A stretch of 50,741 bases of DNA from an uncultured Clostridia bacterium (GTDB lineage: Bacteria > Bacillota > Clostridia > TANB77 > CAG-508): contig CALYAM010000008.1 of the NCBI GenBank assembly GCA_944393565.1, forward strand, positions 1 through 50,741, read 5' to 3'. Shown piece after piece: positions 9,499 through 20,684 of this stretch (positions are counted from its first letter, which is position 1; every line of letters starts with the position of its first letter). Both the position numbers and the translations under genes were made by a program. The notes beneath the pieces are model-generated. The model saw only the letters and a program-made list of their open reading frames with translations, searched no databases and was not told the DNA's origin.

Positions 9499-9510
9499 TA
9501 TTTAGTATAT

Positions 9511-9528
9511 GTTAGGAATTTTCCTAAC
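9511..9528. promoter_or_regulatory. Palindromic operator candidate upstream of the TetR gene
   Basis: GTTAGGAATTTTCCTAAC has 8-base perfect arms around TT. It lies between the tetR-type promoter (9558-9586) and the start codon, the usual place for a TetR autorepressor site, and separates the ribosome site from the start. Confidence 0.6.
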
Positions 9529-9554
9529 CTCCTCCTTCCAATAAAATTTTTTAA

Positions 9555-11406
9555 TTAATTATATAATTGGGTTTCCCAATTTTCAATATCTTTTATCATT
9601 TTTTCAACGGTTAAATTATACTTTTCTTCTATTTGCGCTACACTTGCATGTTTTATAAATTTTATTGGATAACCATAACATTTAATATTGGTTAATATAT
9701 GTTCACTTCTTAAAACGTTTTGTACTGTGTCTGCTAAGCTTCCGTACTGTTATATTATCTTCCATTGTAATAATCGCCTTTGTTTTTTCGCCATATTTGA
9801 TTATTACCTTTTTGTCAATTGGTTTTAAAAAGCGCATATTAATTACTGCAACGTCTTCCATTTGTTCTGCTATTGCTAGCGCTTTTGCAACCATTTTACC
9901 AATTGCAAATATAGCCATCTTATTTCCATCTTTTAATACTTCTGCTTTTGACATTTCTATTTTATTTTTTTTATTTGAAATAATTGTTTCTTCTTCTCCT
10001 CTTGGGTATCTTATTGCAATGGGGTGTTCTGATTTTATTGCAAATGCTAACATTTCCTCTAATTCTTCAAAATTTTTTGGTGCCATTACTACAAGGTTTG
10101 GTATTGTATTTAAAAACGACAAATCAAAAATTCCTTGATGTGTTTCTCCATCGTTGCCTACAATGCCAGCTCTGTCAACACAAATTACAACTGGCAAATT
10201 TTGAATACATATATCATGCATTATTTGATCATAGCCTCTTTGTAAAAAAGATGAATATATTGGCACTATTGGTTTCATTCCAGCTTTTGCAAGTCCTGCT
10301 GCAAGTCCTAAAGCATGTTGCTCTGCAATTCCTACGTCAAAAAAACGTTCTGGAAATTCGCCCGCAAATTCGGCAAGTCCTGTTCCTTCCTTCATAGAAG
10401 CAGTTATAGCCACAATATTTTTATTTTCCCTTGCAAGTTTTACTAGCTTATCTCCAAAAACTCTGGAATAGTCTTTTTTATTTGATTTCTTTTTACCAGT
10501 TTCTATTATAAAACTGGATGTACTGTGAAATTTATCTGGTTCTCTTTCTGCTGGTAAATAGCCTTTTCCCTTCTTTGTTATTACGTGAACCAACACAGGT
10601 CCATCAATAGATTTAGCAATTTTCAATATGTTTTCTAATTTTTCTATATCATGTCCATCTACTGGTCCTAAATATGTGTAACCTATATCTTCAAAAAACA
10701 TTTTTTGTATAAATAATTGTTTTATACCTCGTTTTATTCTTTGTATAAGTTTTACGCTTAATTTCCCTGTCAACGGGATTTTATTCAAAGTTTTCTTTAA
10801 AGTACTATTGGTTTTTGTGTAAAATTTTTTCCCTCTAAGCTTTGCAAGTAATGTTGCCATACCTCCTACATTTTTAGATATACTCATTTCATTATCATTT
10901 AAAATGACAATTAAGTTGTTTTTACTACACCCTGCGTCATTTAGTGCCTCTAATGCCATGCCTCCTGTTAAAGCACCATCTCCAATTACTGCAACGACTT
11001 CATAATTTTGCTTTTTCAAATCTCTTGCTCTTGCCATTCCTAATGCTATTGAAATAGATGTACTACTATGCCCAGTATTGAAGCTATCATACTCTGATTC
11101 AGTTACTTTTGGGAAACCTGCTATTCCATCTTTTTTTCGAAGCGTATGCATCTTATTTTTTCTACCTGTTAATATTTTATGCACATATGCTTGGTGGCCA
11201 ACGTCCCATATTATTTTATCTTTTGGCATATCAAATACACTGTGCAATGCAATAGTAAGTTCTACAACTCCAAGGTTTGAAGCTAAATGTCCGCCATTTT
11301 TAGATACAATTTCTATAATTAATTTTCTAATTTCTGTTGCCAATTCTTCTTTTTCTTTTATTGTTTTTGTTTTTAAATCTTTTGGTGTATTAATAGTTTC
11401 TAGCAT
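9555..11406 (-). CDS. dxs: 1-deoxy-D-xylulose-5-phosphate synthase, with +1 frameshift
   Basis: DXS condenses pyruvate and glyceraldehyde 3-phosphate with thiamine diphosphate, the first step of the MEP isoprenoid pathway. Residues 70-180 include GHQAYVHKILTGR, the thiamine-diphosphate motif GDGALTGGMALEALNDAG and NDNEMSISKNVG; the transketolase pyrimidine domain and the C-terminal domain follow. An extra C after Thr-Val makes an in-frame CGG at codon 555. In the zero frame a meaningless 13-residue tail follows. Skipping C gives EDNITVGSLADTVQNVL and a normal C-terminus ending WETQLYN at 9555, 616 residues in total. Start ATG 11406 has AGGGAG seven bases upstream and a consensus promoter at 11437-11465. 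Confidence 0.95.
9558..9586 (-). promoter_or_regulatory. Promoter for the TetR gene inside the end of dxs
   Basis: TTGAAA (9581-9586), a 17-base spacer and TATAAT (9558-9563) lie within the last codons of dxs on the same strand. It gives the regulator its own transcript, with the operator just downstream. Confidence 0.65.
9741..9744 (-). other. CGGA +1 frameshift site in dxs
   Basis: The minus strand reads ACA GTA C GGA AGC TTA; CGG is codon 555. Skipping C gives Thr-Val-Gly-Ser-Leu and opens 61 further codons of conserved DXS C-terminus. Confidence 0.92.
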
Positions 11407-11436
11407 TCTAATTCTCCCTTAATTATTACTTTTCCT

Positions 11437-11465
11437 ATTATACACTTTTGGACATTTATGGTCAA
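11437..11465 (-). promoter_or_regulatory. dxs promoter
   Basis: TTGACC (11460-11465), a 17-base spacer and a perfect TATAAT (11437-11442) lie 31 bases before the dxs start. Confidence 0.85.
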
Positions 11466-11596
11466 GAAATCATTTTTTCCTTCTTATATCTTTTTGTAAT
11501 TGGCCTTTAGTTTTTATATAACCTTTTTTAGCACTTCATACAACATAATTTAATCTTGTATAATATTAATATACTTTATCTTTTTTTATGTAACAA

Positions 11597-11663
11597 GGTT
11601 AGGCTTCCTTAAGCTCTATCTGAGTAAATCAAGTACCACATATTTGGCTTTAAAAGCCTAACC
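11597..11663 (-). ncRNA. Structured non-coding segment between eno and dxs (unidentified)
   Basis: A perfect 10-bp closing stem (GGTTAGGCTT on the minus strand at 11654-11663 with AAGCCTAACC at 11597-11606) encloses 47 bases that can form a competing inner hairpin (GGCTTTTAAAGCC overlaps the stem). The stretch 11407-11698 has no reading frame. It could be the eno terminator region, a small RNA or a riboswitch-like leader. I do not recognise TPP, T-box, SAM or preQ1 consensus in it. Confidence 0.4.
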
Positions 11664-11698
11664 ATGCAAAAAATGTCTTTTTTTATTGCATAAAATTT

Positions 11699-12965
<1,267 letters not shown>

Positions 12966-12970
12966 AAAAA

Positions 12971-13016
12971 TATACCTCCAATATTTTTTATTATGTCCAA
13001 AAATATTGAAGGTATA
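12971..13016 (-). promoter_or_regulatory. Hairpin enclosing the eno ribosome binding site
   Basis: An 18-bp inverted repeat (12971-12988 with 12999-13016; one position is a U-G pair in RNA) spans the fabI-eno gap. The eno GGAGG lies in its downstream arm, so the folded mRNA should hide it. The stem lacks a trailing T-run, which argues against a simple terminator. Confidence 0.6.
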
Positions 13017-13035
13017 AGCATTTTTTTCTTTTATA

Positions 13036-13806
13036 TTATGCTCCCATTATATTATAACCATTATCTGCATATATAATTTGTCCTGTTATAGCATCTGACA
13101 TTTCACTAAGTAAAAATGAAGCAACATTTCCCACTTGAATAGCTGTTACATTTCTGTGTATCGGTGCTTTTTGTTCAACAACAGTTAATATTGAAGAAAA
13201 ATTTTTGATTCCTTTTGCTGATAATGTTTTTATAGGACCTGCTGAAATGGCATTTACTCTTTTCCCTTGCTTTCCTAAATTTTCAGCTAAATATCTAACA
13301 CTAGACTCTAGTGCTGCTTTTGCAACTCCCATTATGTTGTAACCGTCTAGTACTTTTGTTGAACCATGGTATGTAAGTGTTAACAAACTCGCATTTTCAT
13401 TTAGTAAATCTATATTTATTGCTGTTCTAGCAGCTAAAACAAATGAATATGCGCTTACATCAACAGCATGCAGATACCCTTCTTTTGATGTATATATAAA
13501 ATCATTATGCAGATCATCTGTATTTGCATGAGCTATGGCATGTACGATTCCATCTATTTTTCCGTTTTCATTTTTTATTTTTTCAAATGTTTCTTTTACA
13601 TATTTATCGTTTGAAGCATCATCTAATACATATGCGCTGCTTCCTTTAAACTCTAATATTAGTTCTTCAATTTTATCTTTGTTTTCCTCACCCATATATG
13701 TAAATATTAAATTTGCTCCATTTTCATATGCTGCTTTTGCAATTCCAAAAGCAATACTCCATTTATTTCTTATTCCCATTATTAATATTTTTTTATTTTT
13801 GAGCAA
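13036..13806 (-). CDS. fabI: Enoyl-[acyl-carrier-protein] reductase, FabI type
   Basis: FabI performs the last reduction of each fatty-acid elongation cycle. The 256-residue length fits the short-chain dehydrogenase fold. The N-terminal glycine motif is [25 protein letters not shown] binds the adenine region, and the catalytic Tyr-x6-Lys is in [15 protein letters not shown]. The conserved [17 protein letters not shown] follows. It ends the fatty-acid cluster, 13 bases after the accA stop. Confidence 0.95.
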   Translation of the reverse strand: MLKNKKILIMGIRNKWSIAFGIAKAAYENGANLIFTYMGEENKDKIEELILEFKGSSAYVLDDASNDKYVKETFEKIKNENGKIDGIVHAIAHANTDDLHNDFIYTSKEGYLHAVDVSAYSFVLAARTAINIDLLNENASLLTLTYHGSTKVLDGYNIMGVAKAALESSVRYLAENLGKQGKRVNAISAGPIKTLSAKGIKNFSSILTVVEQKAPIHRNVTAIQVGNVASFLLSEMSDAITGQIIYADNGYNIMGA

Positions 13807-13819
13807 TTTATTTTCCCCC

Positions 13820-14637
13820 CTAAACTTCTTTAATATAACTTATTTTTCTATACTTGCTATATCTTTGATTTACAATTTCTTCTTTGCTTAGTTTTAGCAT
13901 AATACTTATTTCATTTTGTATTTCTTTTTTTAATTCTTCTATTACTTTCTTAAAGCTCTCATCAGTAAGTTCCATAGGTTCCTTTATAATATTATCAATT
14001 ACTTTTAGATCATACAAATCATTTGCTGTTAGTTTCATTTTGTCAGCAGCTTCTTTATATCTACTTGCATCTTTCCATAAAATTGTACTATATCCTTCAG
14101 GAGATAAAATAGAATAAATAGCATTTTCAAGCATGAATACTTTGTTTGCAACTGCAATTGCTAAAGCTCCACCAGATGACCCTTCTCCTATTATTATTGA
14201 TATTATTGGGACCTTGATTTTTGCCATCTCAAACATTGATCTTGCAATTGCTTCTCCGTTGTCCACGTTGTTCCGCTTCTATTCCAGGATAGGCACCTTT
14301 TGTATCTATAAATGTAATTACTGGCCTTCCGAAACTTCTCCGCCTGTTTCATAAATCTAACTGCTTTTCTATAGCTTTCTGGGTTTGGCATTCCAAAGTT
14401 TCTTTCTATGTTTTCTCTTGTGTTTCTTCCCTTTTGTTCTGCAATTACCGTATATACTTGATTTTCAATTTTTGCTAAGCCACACACAATTGCTTTGTCA
14501 TCTTTATAAGCTCTATCTCCATGGAGTTCTATAAATTCATCGAAAATATTATCAATATAATCAATAGCTGTTTTTCTTTTAGGATCTCTTGCTATCTCTA
14601 CCCTTTCCCATGCAGATATCCCTTCTTTTTTCTTCAT
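13820..14637 (-). CDS. accA: Acetyl-CoA carboxylase carboxyltransferase alpha subunit, with two +1 frameshifts
   Basis: AccA and AccD form the carboxyltransferase that moves CO2 from biotin to acetyl-CoA, giving malonyl-CoA. Conserved blocks are [49 protein letters not shown], the glycine-rich [19 protein letters not shown] and [13 protein letters not shown]. The gene needs two shifts, 24 codons apart: first at codon 103 ([20 protein letters not shown]) and then at codon 127 ([20 protein letters not shown]). Each is an extra C making an in-frame CGG. The product would be 271 residues. Without both shifts no active-site glycine loop is made. The start overlaps the accD stop by four bases. Confidence 0.95.
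14255..14258 (-). other. CGGA +1 frameshift site 2 in accA
   Basis: The minus strand reads GGA CAA C GGA GAA GCA; CGG is codon 127 after the first shift. Skipping C gives Gly-Gln-Gly-Glu-Ala of the conserved carboxyltransferase motif. Confidence 0.92.
14328..14331 (-). other. CGGA +1 frameshift site 1 in accA
   Basis: The minus strand reads AAG TTT C GGA AGG CCA; CGG is codon 103. Skipping C gives Lys-Phe-Gly-Arg-Pro. Only 11 bases upstream, GCG GAG contains CGGA out of frame (14339-14342) and is read normally. Confidence 0.92.
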
Positions 14638-15488
14638 TTGGTGCTTCCTCCTTTATGGTATTGGATTAGTTTATAAATAGTATTTTTCATATCTCTTCTT
14701 TCAACTATTTTGTCTATAAATCCATGTTCTAATAAATACTCTGCTGTTTGAAATTCCTCTGGTAAGATTTCCCCTATTGTTTGTTCTATAACTCTTTTCC
14801 CAGCGAAACCTATCATAGCACCTGGCTCTGCTAATATAATATCTCCAAGGCTTGCAAAAGATGCCGTAACTCCTCCATATGTAGGATCTGTCAAAACTGA
14901 AATATAAAGAATTCCGGCTTCATCTAATTTTGTAAGAGCTGCCGTAGTTTTTGCCATCTGCATAAGAGAAATTATTCCCTCTTGCATTCTTGCCCCTCCA
15001 GATACTGTAAAGATTATAAGTGGTAATTTTTGTTTTATGGCTTGCTCTATGCTATATGTAATCTTCTCTCCCACTACTGCTCCCATACTTCCCATTAGGA
15101 ATCCACTATCCATTATGCATATAACAACCTTTTCTCCATTAATCTTTCCAGTTCCACATGCTACTGCTTCATCTAATCCTGTTTTTTCTCTTAGTTGTTT
15201 TAATTTTTTAGGATAATTCTCTAATTCAAGAGGGTTAGTAGTATCTATATTTAATTCAAATCTTTCATATGTACCTGCGTCAATTATTTGTTCTAGCCTT
15301 TTGGCAATGTGTAATCTAAAATAGTGTCCACAATTAGGACAAATGCTAAAATTTTCTCTAACTGTTTCTTTATATAGAATTTCCTTGCATTTTTCACACT
15401 TAACCCATTTTCCTATCGGTATATCTATATTAGATTTTTTATTAGTTATGTTTTTATTTTCTCTCTTCTTTATTTTATCAACAATCAT
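14634..15488 (-). CDS. accD: Acetyl-CoA carboxylase carboxyltransferase beta subunit
   Basis: This is the partner of AccA. The four-cysteine zinc ribbon, [13 protein letters not shown] then CPNCGHYF, lies at residues about 33-57. The crotonase-like domain shows [13 protein letters not shown]-like sequence ([14 protein letters not shown]), [19 protein letters not shown] and [17 protein letters not shown]. Length 284 is typical. It overlaps accC upstream and accA downstream by four bases each (ATGA), so the three genes are translationally coupled. No in-frame CGG. Confidence 0.97.
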   Translation of the reverse strand: MIVDKIKKRENKNITNKKSNIDIPIGKWVKCEKCKEILYKETVRENFSICPNCGHYFRLHIAKRLEQIIDAGTYERFELNIDTTNPLELENYPKKLKQLREKTGLDEAVACGTGKINGEKVVICIMDSGFLMGSMGAVVGEKITYSIEQAIKQKLPLIIFTVSGGARMQEGIISLMQMAKTTAALTKLDEAGILYISVLTDPTYGGVTASFASLGDIILAEPGAMIGFAGKRVIEQTIGEILPEEFQTAEYLLEHGFIDKIVERRDMKNTIYKLIQYHKGGSTK

Positions 15489-16844
15489 TTGTTTTTTGCA
15501 TCTCTCCTTAATATTTCTTTATCAATAAACGATGTATCATAATTTCCTCTAATAAAATTAGGATTTTTAATAATATTAAAAAGGAAATCTCTATTAGTGT
15601 CAATTCCTTCTATAACAAGTTCTTCTAACGCTCTCTTCATTTTACTAATTGCTTCATTTCTACTTGCTCCATATGTTATAATTTTGGCAATCATTGAATC
15701 ATAATTAGGAGGTATTGTATAACCATTATATATTGCAGTATCGATTCTTATTCCGTTTCCCCCTGGGAAATTAATTTCATTTATCTTTCCAGGTGAAGGC
15801 ATAAAATTTTTCTCTGGTTTTTCTGCATTTATCCTACATTCTATTGCATTTCCTTTAAACTCTATATCTTTTTGCCTAAATTTTAGTTCCTCACCTGCTG
15901 CAATTTTTATTTGCTCTTTAACTAGATCTATTCCTGTTCTCATTTCGGTTATAGGGTGTTCAACCTGAATTCTTGTATTCATTTCCATAAAGTAAAAATT
16001 TCTGTCATTATCTACTAAAAATTCTACTGTGCCGCAACTTGTATAACCTGCTGTTTTAGCAACCTTTATTGCAACATTTCCCATTTTGTTTCTTAGTTTT
16101 TCGCTAATTATTGTAGAAGGCGTTTCTTCTATTATTTTTTGATGATTTCGTTGAATAGAACAATCCCTCTCGCCTAAATGAACTATATTTCCATGTTCAT
16201 CTGCTAGAATTTGTATTTCAACATGTCTTGGGTTTCTTATATATTTTTCTATATATATATCATCATCATTAAAAGCATTTTTTGCTTCTTGTTTTACAAT
16301 ATTGTAATTTATTTCTAATTCGTTTTCTGCGTTTACAACTCTAATTCCTTTTCCTCCACCGTCCAGCTGCAGCTTTTAGCAAAATTGGGTAGCCTATTTC
16401 ATTACATACTTTTTTTGCATCACTTATACTTCTTATACTGCCATCAGAACCTGGTATAACAGGTATGCCTTCTTTTTTCATTAATTTTTTACTATTAGAC
16501 TTATTACCTAATAATCTTATAACTTCTGATTTAGGTCCAATAAATTTTATATTTGATTCCTCACATATTTTTGCAAATTGTGAGTTTTCTGATAAAAATC
16601 CAAAACCAGGATGGATACTGTCTGCATTTGTAATATTTGCTGCTTCTATAATATTTTTTATATCCAAATAACTTCGTTTTGAGTTTGCAGGTCCTATACA
16701 AACAGCTTCATCAGCTAAGCGCGTATGTAATGCATCCTTGTCTGCCTCAGAGTACACTGCTACGGTCATTATATTCATTTCTTTGCAAGCTCTAATTATT
16801 CGCACAGCTATTTCTCCACGATTTGCTACTAATATCTTGTTCAA
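15485..16844 (-). CDS. accC: Acetyl-CoA carboxylase biotin carboxylase subunit, with +1 frameshift
   Basis: AccC carboxylates biotin on AccB using ATP and bicarbonate. The N-terminal domain begins [20 protein letters not shown] and includes [12 protein letters not shown]. The ATP-grasp glycine loop should read [14 protein letters not shown]; an extra C after the first Gly of the loop makes an in-frame CGG at codon 162. Skipping C restores the loop, and the frame then stays open through [30 protein letters not shown] and [14 protein letters not shown] to the stop at 15485 (452 residues). The stretch between the break and residue 250 has no start codon, so it can only be made by crossing the site. 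Confidence 0.96.
16358..16361 (-). other. CGGT +1 frameshift site in accC
   Basis: The minus strand reads GCT GGA C GGT GGA GGA; CGG is codon 162. Skipping C gives the Gly-Gly-Gly-Gly ATP loop. The zero frame ends within seven codons. Confidence 0.93.
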
Positions 16845-16864
16845 TTTTAATACTCCTTTTTTAT

Positions 16865-17296
16865 TTATACTACTGCAAAAGTAAGTTCACCTTTTGCTAC
16901 TATTTTTTCATTCACACTAGCTACCGCTTCTCCTATACCAACAGGTCCTTTTCTTTTAATTATTTTAACTTCTAATTTAAGCCTATCTCCTGGCACTACT
17001 ATCTTCTTAAATTTCATTTTATCTATTCCACCAAACAGTGCATTCTTTCCTTTGTTTTCTTCCATGCTTAGTATTGCAACCGCTCCAGATTGTGCCAGTG
17101 CTTCTGTAATTAAAACACCCGGCATAATTGGATTTTTAGGAAAGTGCCCTTTGAAATACCATTCTTTTTCATCAACATTTTTAAAGCAAATTGCCATTTC
17201 TCCTGGTATATATGTTTCAATTTCATCAATCATTAAAAAAGGCTCTCTTTGTGGTATTATTTTCTTTATTTCTTCCTTATCTAACATTTGTTTCAC
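16865..17296 (-). CDS. fabZ: 3-hydroxyacyl-[acyl-carrier-protein] dehydratase FabZ
   Basis: FabZ dehydrates 3-hydroxyacyl-ACP to trans-2-enoyl-ACP. The 143-residue hot-dog-fold protein has the catalytic His in [20 protein letters not shown] and the usual start [17 protein letters not shown]. It sits between accB and accC, spaced 5 and 20 bases from them, as in other Firmicute fab clusters. Confidence 0.96.
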   Translation of the reverse strand: MKQMLDKEEIKKIIPQREPFLMIDEIETYIPGEMAICFKNVDEKEWYFKGHFPKNPIMPGVLITEALAQSGAVAILSMEENKGKNALFGGIDKMKFKKIVVPGDRLKLEVKIIKRKGPVGIGEAVASVNEKIVAKGELTFAVV

Positions 17297-17301
17297 CTTT
17301 C

Positions 17302-17760
17302 TTACTCTATAATAAACAATTCTGTACCATACTCAACAGTTTCTCCATCTTTAACTAATATTTGCACAACATTTCCTTCAGAGTCGGATTCTATTTCATT
17401 CATCAATTTCATAGCTTCTATTATGCAAAGTGTATCACCTTTATTTACATGTTTCCCAACTTCTACATAAGGTGCTGATGTTGGAGATGGTTTTAAGTAA
17501 AATGTCCCAACCATTGGTGATTTTATTATTTTTTTATTCTCTATGGTTCTTTCTTCTGTATGCTCTTTATATTCTGGCATGTTATCTGCCTTATAGTTAA
17601 TAGCAGTATCTTGGCTCTCTTTTTTCATACTAATTTTGGTTCCGTCTGGGAAATCTATATTTATGGATGATATTTTTGAATTTCCCATATCTTCCATTAG
17701 CTGTTTTATTTTTTCATATTCCACTTTTAAATCCTCCCCTTCTTTTTTATATATTTGCAT
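17302..17760 (-). CDS. accB: Biotin carboxyl carrier protein of acetyl-CoA carboxylase
   Basis: The 152-residue carrier has an N-terminal helical part, a variable charged linker (about 45-75), and the C-terminal biotinyl domain. The biotinylated lysine is in [22 protein letters not shown] opens the domain. It accepts biotin from the BirA encoded upstream and shuttles carboxyl groups from AccC to AccA/AccD. The start overlaps the fabF end by 14 bases. Confidence 0.95.
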   Translation of the reverse strand: MQIYKKEGEDLKVEYEKIKQLMEDMGNSKISSINIDFPDGTKISMKKESQDTAINYKADNMPEYKEHTEERTIENKKIIKSPMVGTFYLKPSPTSAPYVEVGKHVNKGDTLCIIEAMKLMNEIESDSEGNVVQILVKDGETVEYGTELFIIE

Positions 17761-18988
17761 ATTTTCTAATTATTATAGAAGCATTATGTCCCCCAAAGCC
17801 TAAAGAATTTGACATTACAGTATCAATCTTTGTCCTTCTTAATTCATTTGGTACTATATCCAAATCGCACTCTTCATCTTTTACCATATAATTAATAGTA
17901 GGTGGTACTAATTGATCTTCGATTGATTTTACACATATAGCCGCTTCCACTGCACCTGCTGCTCCCAGCAGATGACCTGTATTCCCCTTTGTAGAGCTCA
18001 TCATTACCTTTTCTGAATATCCTCCAAAAGCTAGTTTCACAGCCTTTGTTTCTGTTGAATCATTTAGATATGTAGACGTGCCATGAGCATTTATATAATC
18101 AATTTTTTCTGGTGTAATATTTGCCTCTTCCATAGCTCTTATCATTGCTTTTGCACTATATTCTCCATTAGGACATGGCGAAGTAATGTGATATGCATCT
18201 GTAGTTGCTCCAAATCCTATTACCTCTGCATATATTTTTGCTTCTCTTGATAGTGCATGTTTAAGTTCTTCTAAAACTAAAATTCCAGCACCTTCTCCCA
18301 TTACAAATCCATTTCTTTCTTTGTCAAATGGTATGCTTGCTCTATTTTTGTCTATACTAGTAGATAATGCTTTCATATTCTCAAATCCGCCTATTCCTAT
18401 TTCACAGATTGCAGCTTCAGTACCTCCTGCTAAGACTACATCTTCTTTTCCTAATTTTATAGTTTTATATGCTTCTCCAATTGCATGTGTTGATGACGCA
18501 CAAGCTGTTAATATAGCCATTGACTCCCCTTTAAGTCCAAGCTCTATTGCAATATTTCCAGCTGGCATATTTGCTATTGCCATAGGAATAAACATCGGTG
18601 ATATTCTTTTATTTCCTTTTTCAAAATTAACTTTACACTGCTCCTCAATTGTTTTAAGTCCTCCAATGCCTGAGCTTACATATATTCCTGCTCTATCGTA
18701 ATCTGTATTATTTTGATTGATTCCACTATTTTTTAGTGCTTCTTTTGCTGCAATTATTGCAAATTGAGTACATCTATCTAGTCTTTTAACTTGCTTATTG
18801 TCAAAATATAATAATGGATCATACCCTTTTACCTCAGCAGCTAACTTCGTTTTAAAATTTGTTGTATCTATTTGTGTGATTTCATCTATTCCACATCTTT
18901 TTTCTTTTATTCCTTCCCATGTTTCTTCCATGTTTTTTCCAATTGGTGTTATTACACCAAGACCCGTTATTACAACTCTTCTTTCCAT
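17747..18988 (-). CDS. fabF: Beta-ketoacyl-[acyl-carrier-protein] synthase II
   Basis: FabF condenses malonyl-ACP with acyl-ACP. The 413-residue thiolase-fold enzyme has the active-site Cys in [14 protein letters not shown], the catalytic His in [14 protein letters not shown] and [11 protein letters not shown], and the C-terminal [13 protein letters not shown]. It starts [13 protein letters not shown]. It lies 12 bases after fabG. Confidence 0.97.
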   Translation of the reverse strand: MERRVVITGLGVITPIGKNMEETWEGIKEKRCGIDEITQIDTTNFKTKLAAEVKGYDPLLYFDNKQVKRLDRCTQFAIIAAKEALKNSGINQNNTDYDRAGIYVSSGIGGLKTIEEQCKVNFEKGNKRISPMFIPMAIANMPAGNIAIELGLKGESMAILTACASSTHAIGEAYKTIKLGKEDVVLAGGTEAAICEIGIGGFENMKALSTSIDKNRASIPFDKERNGFVMGEGAGILVLEELKHALSREAKIYAEVIGFGATTDAYHITSPCPNGEYSAKAMIRAMEEANITPEKIDYINAHGTSTYLNDSTETKAVKLAFGGYSEKVMMSSTKGNTGHLLGAAGAVEAAICVKSIEDQLVPPTINYMVKDEECDLDIVPNELRRTKIDTVMSNSLGFGGHNASIIIRKYANI

Positions 18989-18999
18989 TTTTTTCTCCT

Positions 19000-19734
19000 T
19001 TACATCAACATTCCGCCATCTACTTGAATTACTTGCCCTGTAATATATGAGCTTTCTTGTGAAGCTAAAAATTTTACTACATTTGCAACATCCTTTGTAG
19101 TGCCCATTCTTTTTAAAGGTATGGATTTTTTTATTTCTTCTTTTACCTCTTCTTTTAAAACATCTGTCATATTTGTTTGTATAAATCCTGGTGCAACCGC
19201 ATTTACTAGTATGTTTCTGCTTCCTACTTCTTTCGCAAGGCTTTTTGTAAAACCAATTATCCCAGCTTTTGAAGCACTATAATTTGTTTGTCCTGCATTT
19301 CCACACAAACCAACAACCGAAGAAATATTAATTATTCGTCCTTCTTTTTGCTTTATCATGTACTGAATAATGCTCTTAGTAACATTATATGTTCCTATAA
19401 GATTCACATTAATTACGTCTTCAAAGTCTTCATTTTTCATTTTTATAAGTAACATATCCTTTGTTATTCCTGCATTGTTTACTAAAACATTAATTTCACC
19501 AAAAGTATCAATTACTTTTTTAGCCATTTCCTCGCAAGAGTTAAAATTTGATACATCTCCTTTTATTGTAAGGCACTTTGCACCTGCATTTTCTATTTCA
19601 CATTTTGTTTGTTTTAGCTCATTATTCTCATTTCTATAATTTAGTGCTATACTATAACCATTTTCTGCTAGAGTTATTGCAATCTGTCTACCTATTCCTC
19701 TTGTTGCTCCTGTTATAAAAGCTACTTTGTTCAC
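19000..19734 (-). CDS. fabG: 3-oxoacyl-[acyl-carrier-protein] reductase FabG
   Basis: FabG reduces 3-oxoacyl-ACP with NADPH. The Rossmann motif TGATRGIGRQIA, NNAGITKDMLL, the catalytic Tyr-x3-Lys in YSASKAGIIGFTKSLAKEV and VAPGFIQTNMTD are all present; residues total 244. The start is placed at GTG 19734 because GGAAGGGAG lies seven bases upstream; a GTG at 19752 would be inside fabD and has no ribosome site. Confidence 0.95.
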   Translation of the reverse strand: MNKVAFITGATRGIGRQIAITLAENGYSIALNYRNENNELKQTKCEIENAGAKCLTIKGDVSNFNSCEEMAKKVIDTFGEINVLVNNAGITKDMLLIKMKNEDFEDVINVNLIGTYNVTKSIIQYMIKQKEGRIINISSVVGLCGNAGQTNYSASKAGIIGFTKSLAKEVGSRNILVNAVAPGFIQTNMTDVLKEEVKEEIKKSIPLKRMGTTKDVANVVKFLASQESSYITGQVIQVDGGMLM

Positions 19735-19738
19735 TTTA

Positions 19739-20684
19739 TTACTCCCTTCCACAAGTTACATCTTGAATTACATTTTCTAATTCTATGCAATTGCTTATAT
19801 TTAATATTTTTATAGGCTTTTCAAATTTCATTCGCTTCACAAAACCACTTAATGTTTTTCCGTGGTCCTATTTCTATGAAACAATCTATTCCATTTTTGT
19901 ACATAGTTTCTAAACATTGTGTAAATTTCACTGGGCTAATTATATGTTTTGACAAAATTTCTACTATATTATCGTTTTCATTATATAATTTGCCATCTAT
20001 GTTTTTTGCAACCTTTGAGTTTTTTAAATGTATTTTTGAATTTTTAAGTTCCGCTTTTAATGTTTCAGAACATTTTGTTAGTTTTTTGGTATGAAATGGT
20101 CCTGCAGTTTTTAATATGATTACTTTTTTAGCTCCTATACTTTTTGCTTGATTAGCCACTTCTTGTACTGCGTTTTCTTCTCCAGAAACTACTATTTGCT
20201 CATTTGTATTATAATTTGCAGGAACTGCAAAACCGCAGGTTATATTTTGGCATATGTTTTCAACTTGTTTTGCCTCTAAGCCTATTATTGCCACCATTTG
20301 CCAGTTTCCTTTTGGGGTTAAGTTTTGCATTATTTCTCCCCTTTTTGCTACTATGCTTACTCCTGTTTCAAAGTCTAAAATACCATCTTCTATTAAAGCT
20401 GTGTATTCTCCAAGACTAAGTCCTGCTGACATTTGAGACCTTATATTGTATTTTTTTAATATTTCTAATATTGCTAGGCTTTCTGTTAGTATAGAAAGTT
20501 GTGTGTTTTGCGTTTTACTTAGAATTTCTTCTGGCCCTTCAAAAGATATTTTCTTTATGTCTATATTAGAAATTTTAGAAACTTTATTATAGATTTCTTT
20601 TGCTTCATTGTATTTTTCATATATATCAAGTCCCATGCCCACATACTGAGAGCCTTGACCAGGAAACAAAAAACCAATTTTCAT
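19739..20684 (-). CDS. fabD: Malonyl-CoA:ACP transacylase FabD, with +1 frameshift
   Basis: FabD transfers malonyl groups from CoA to acyl carrier protein. It opens FLFPGQGSQYVGMG, has the nucleophile Ser in SAGLSLGEYTALI and the catalytic His in TAGPFHTKKL. Near the end an extra C makes an in-frame CGG at codon 275; the zero frame runs 12 codons into a dead end. Skipping C turns EIGPRKNIKW into EIGPGKTLSGFVKRM, the conserved FabD C-terminus, and reaches a stop at 19739 (314 residues), four bases before fabG. Confidence 0.95.
19859..19862 (-). other. CGGA +1 frameshift site in fabD
   Basis: The minus strand reads GGA CCA C GGA AAA ACA; CGG is codon 275. Skipping C gives Gly-Pro-Gly-Lys-Thr-Leu of the conserved FabD motif. 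Confidence 0.92.
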
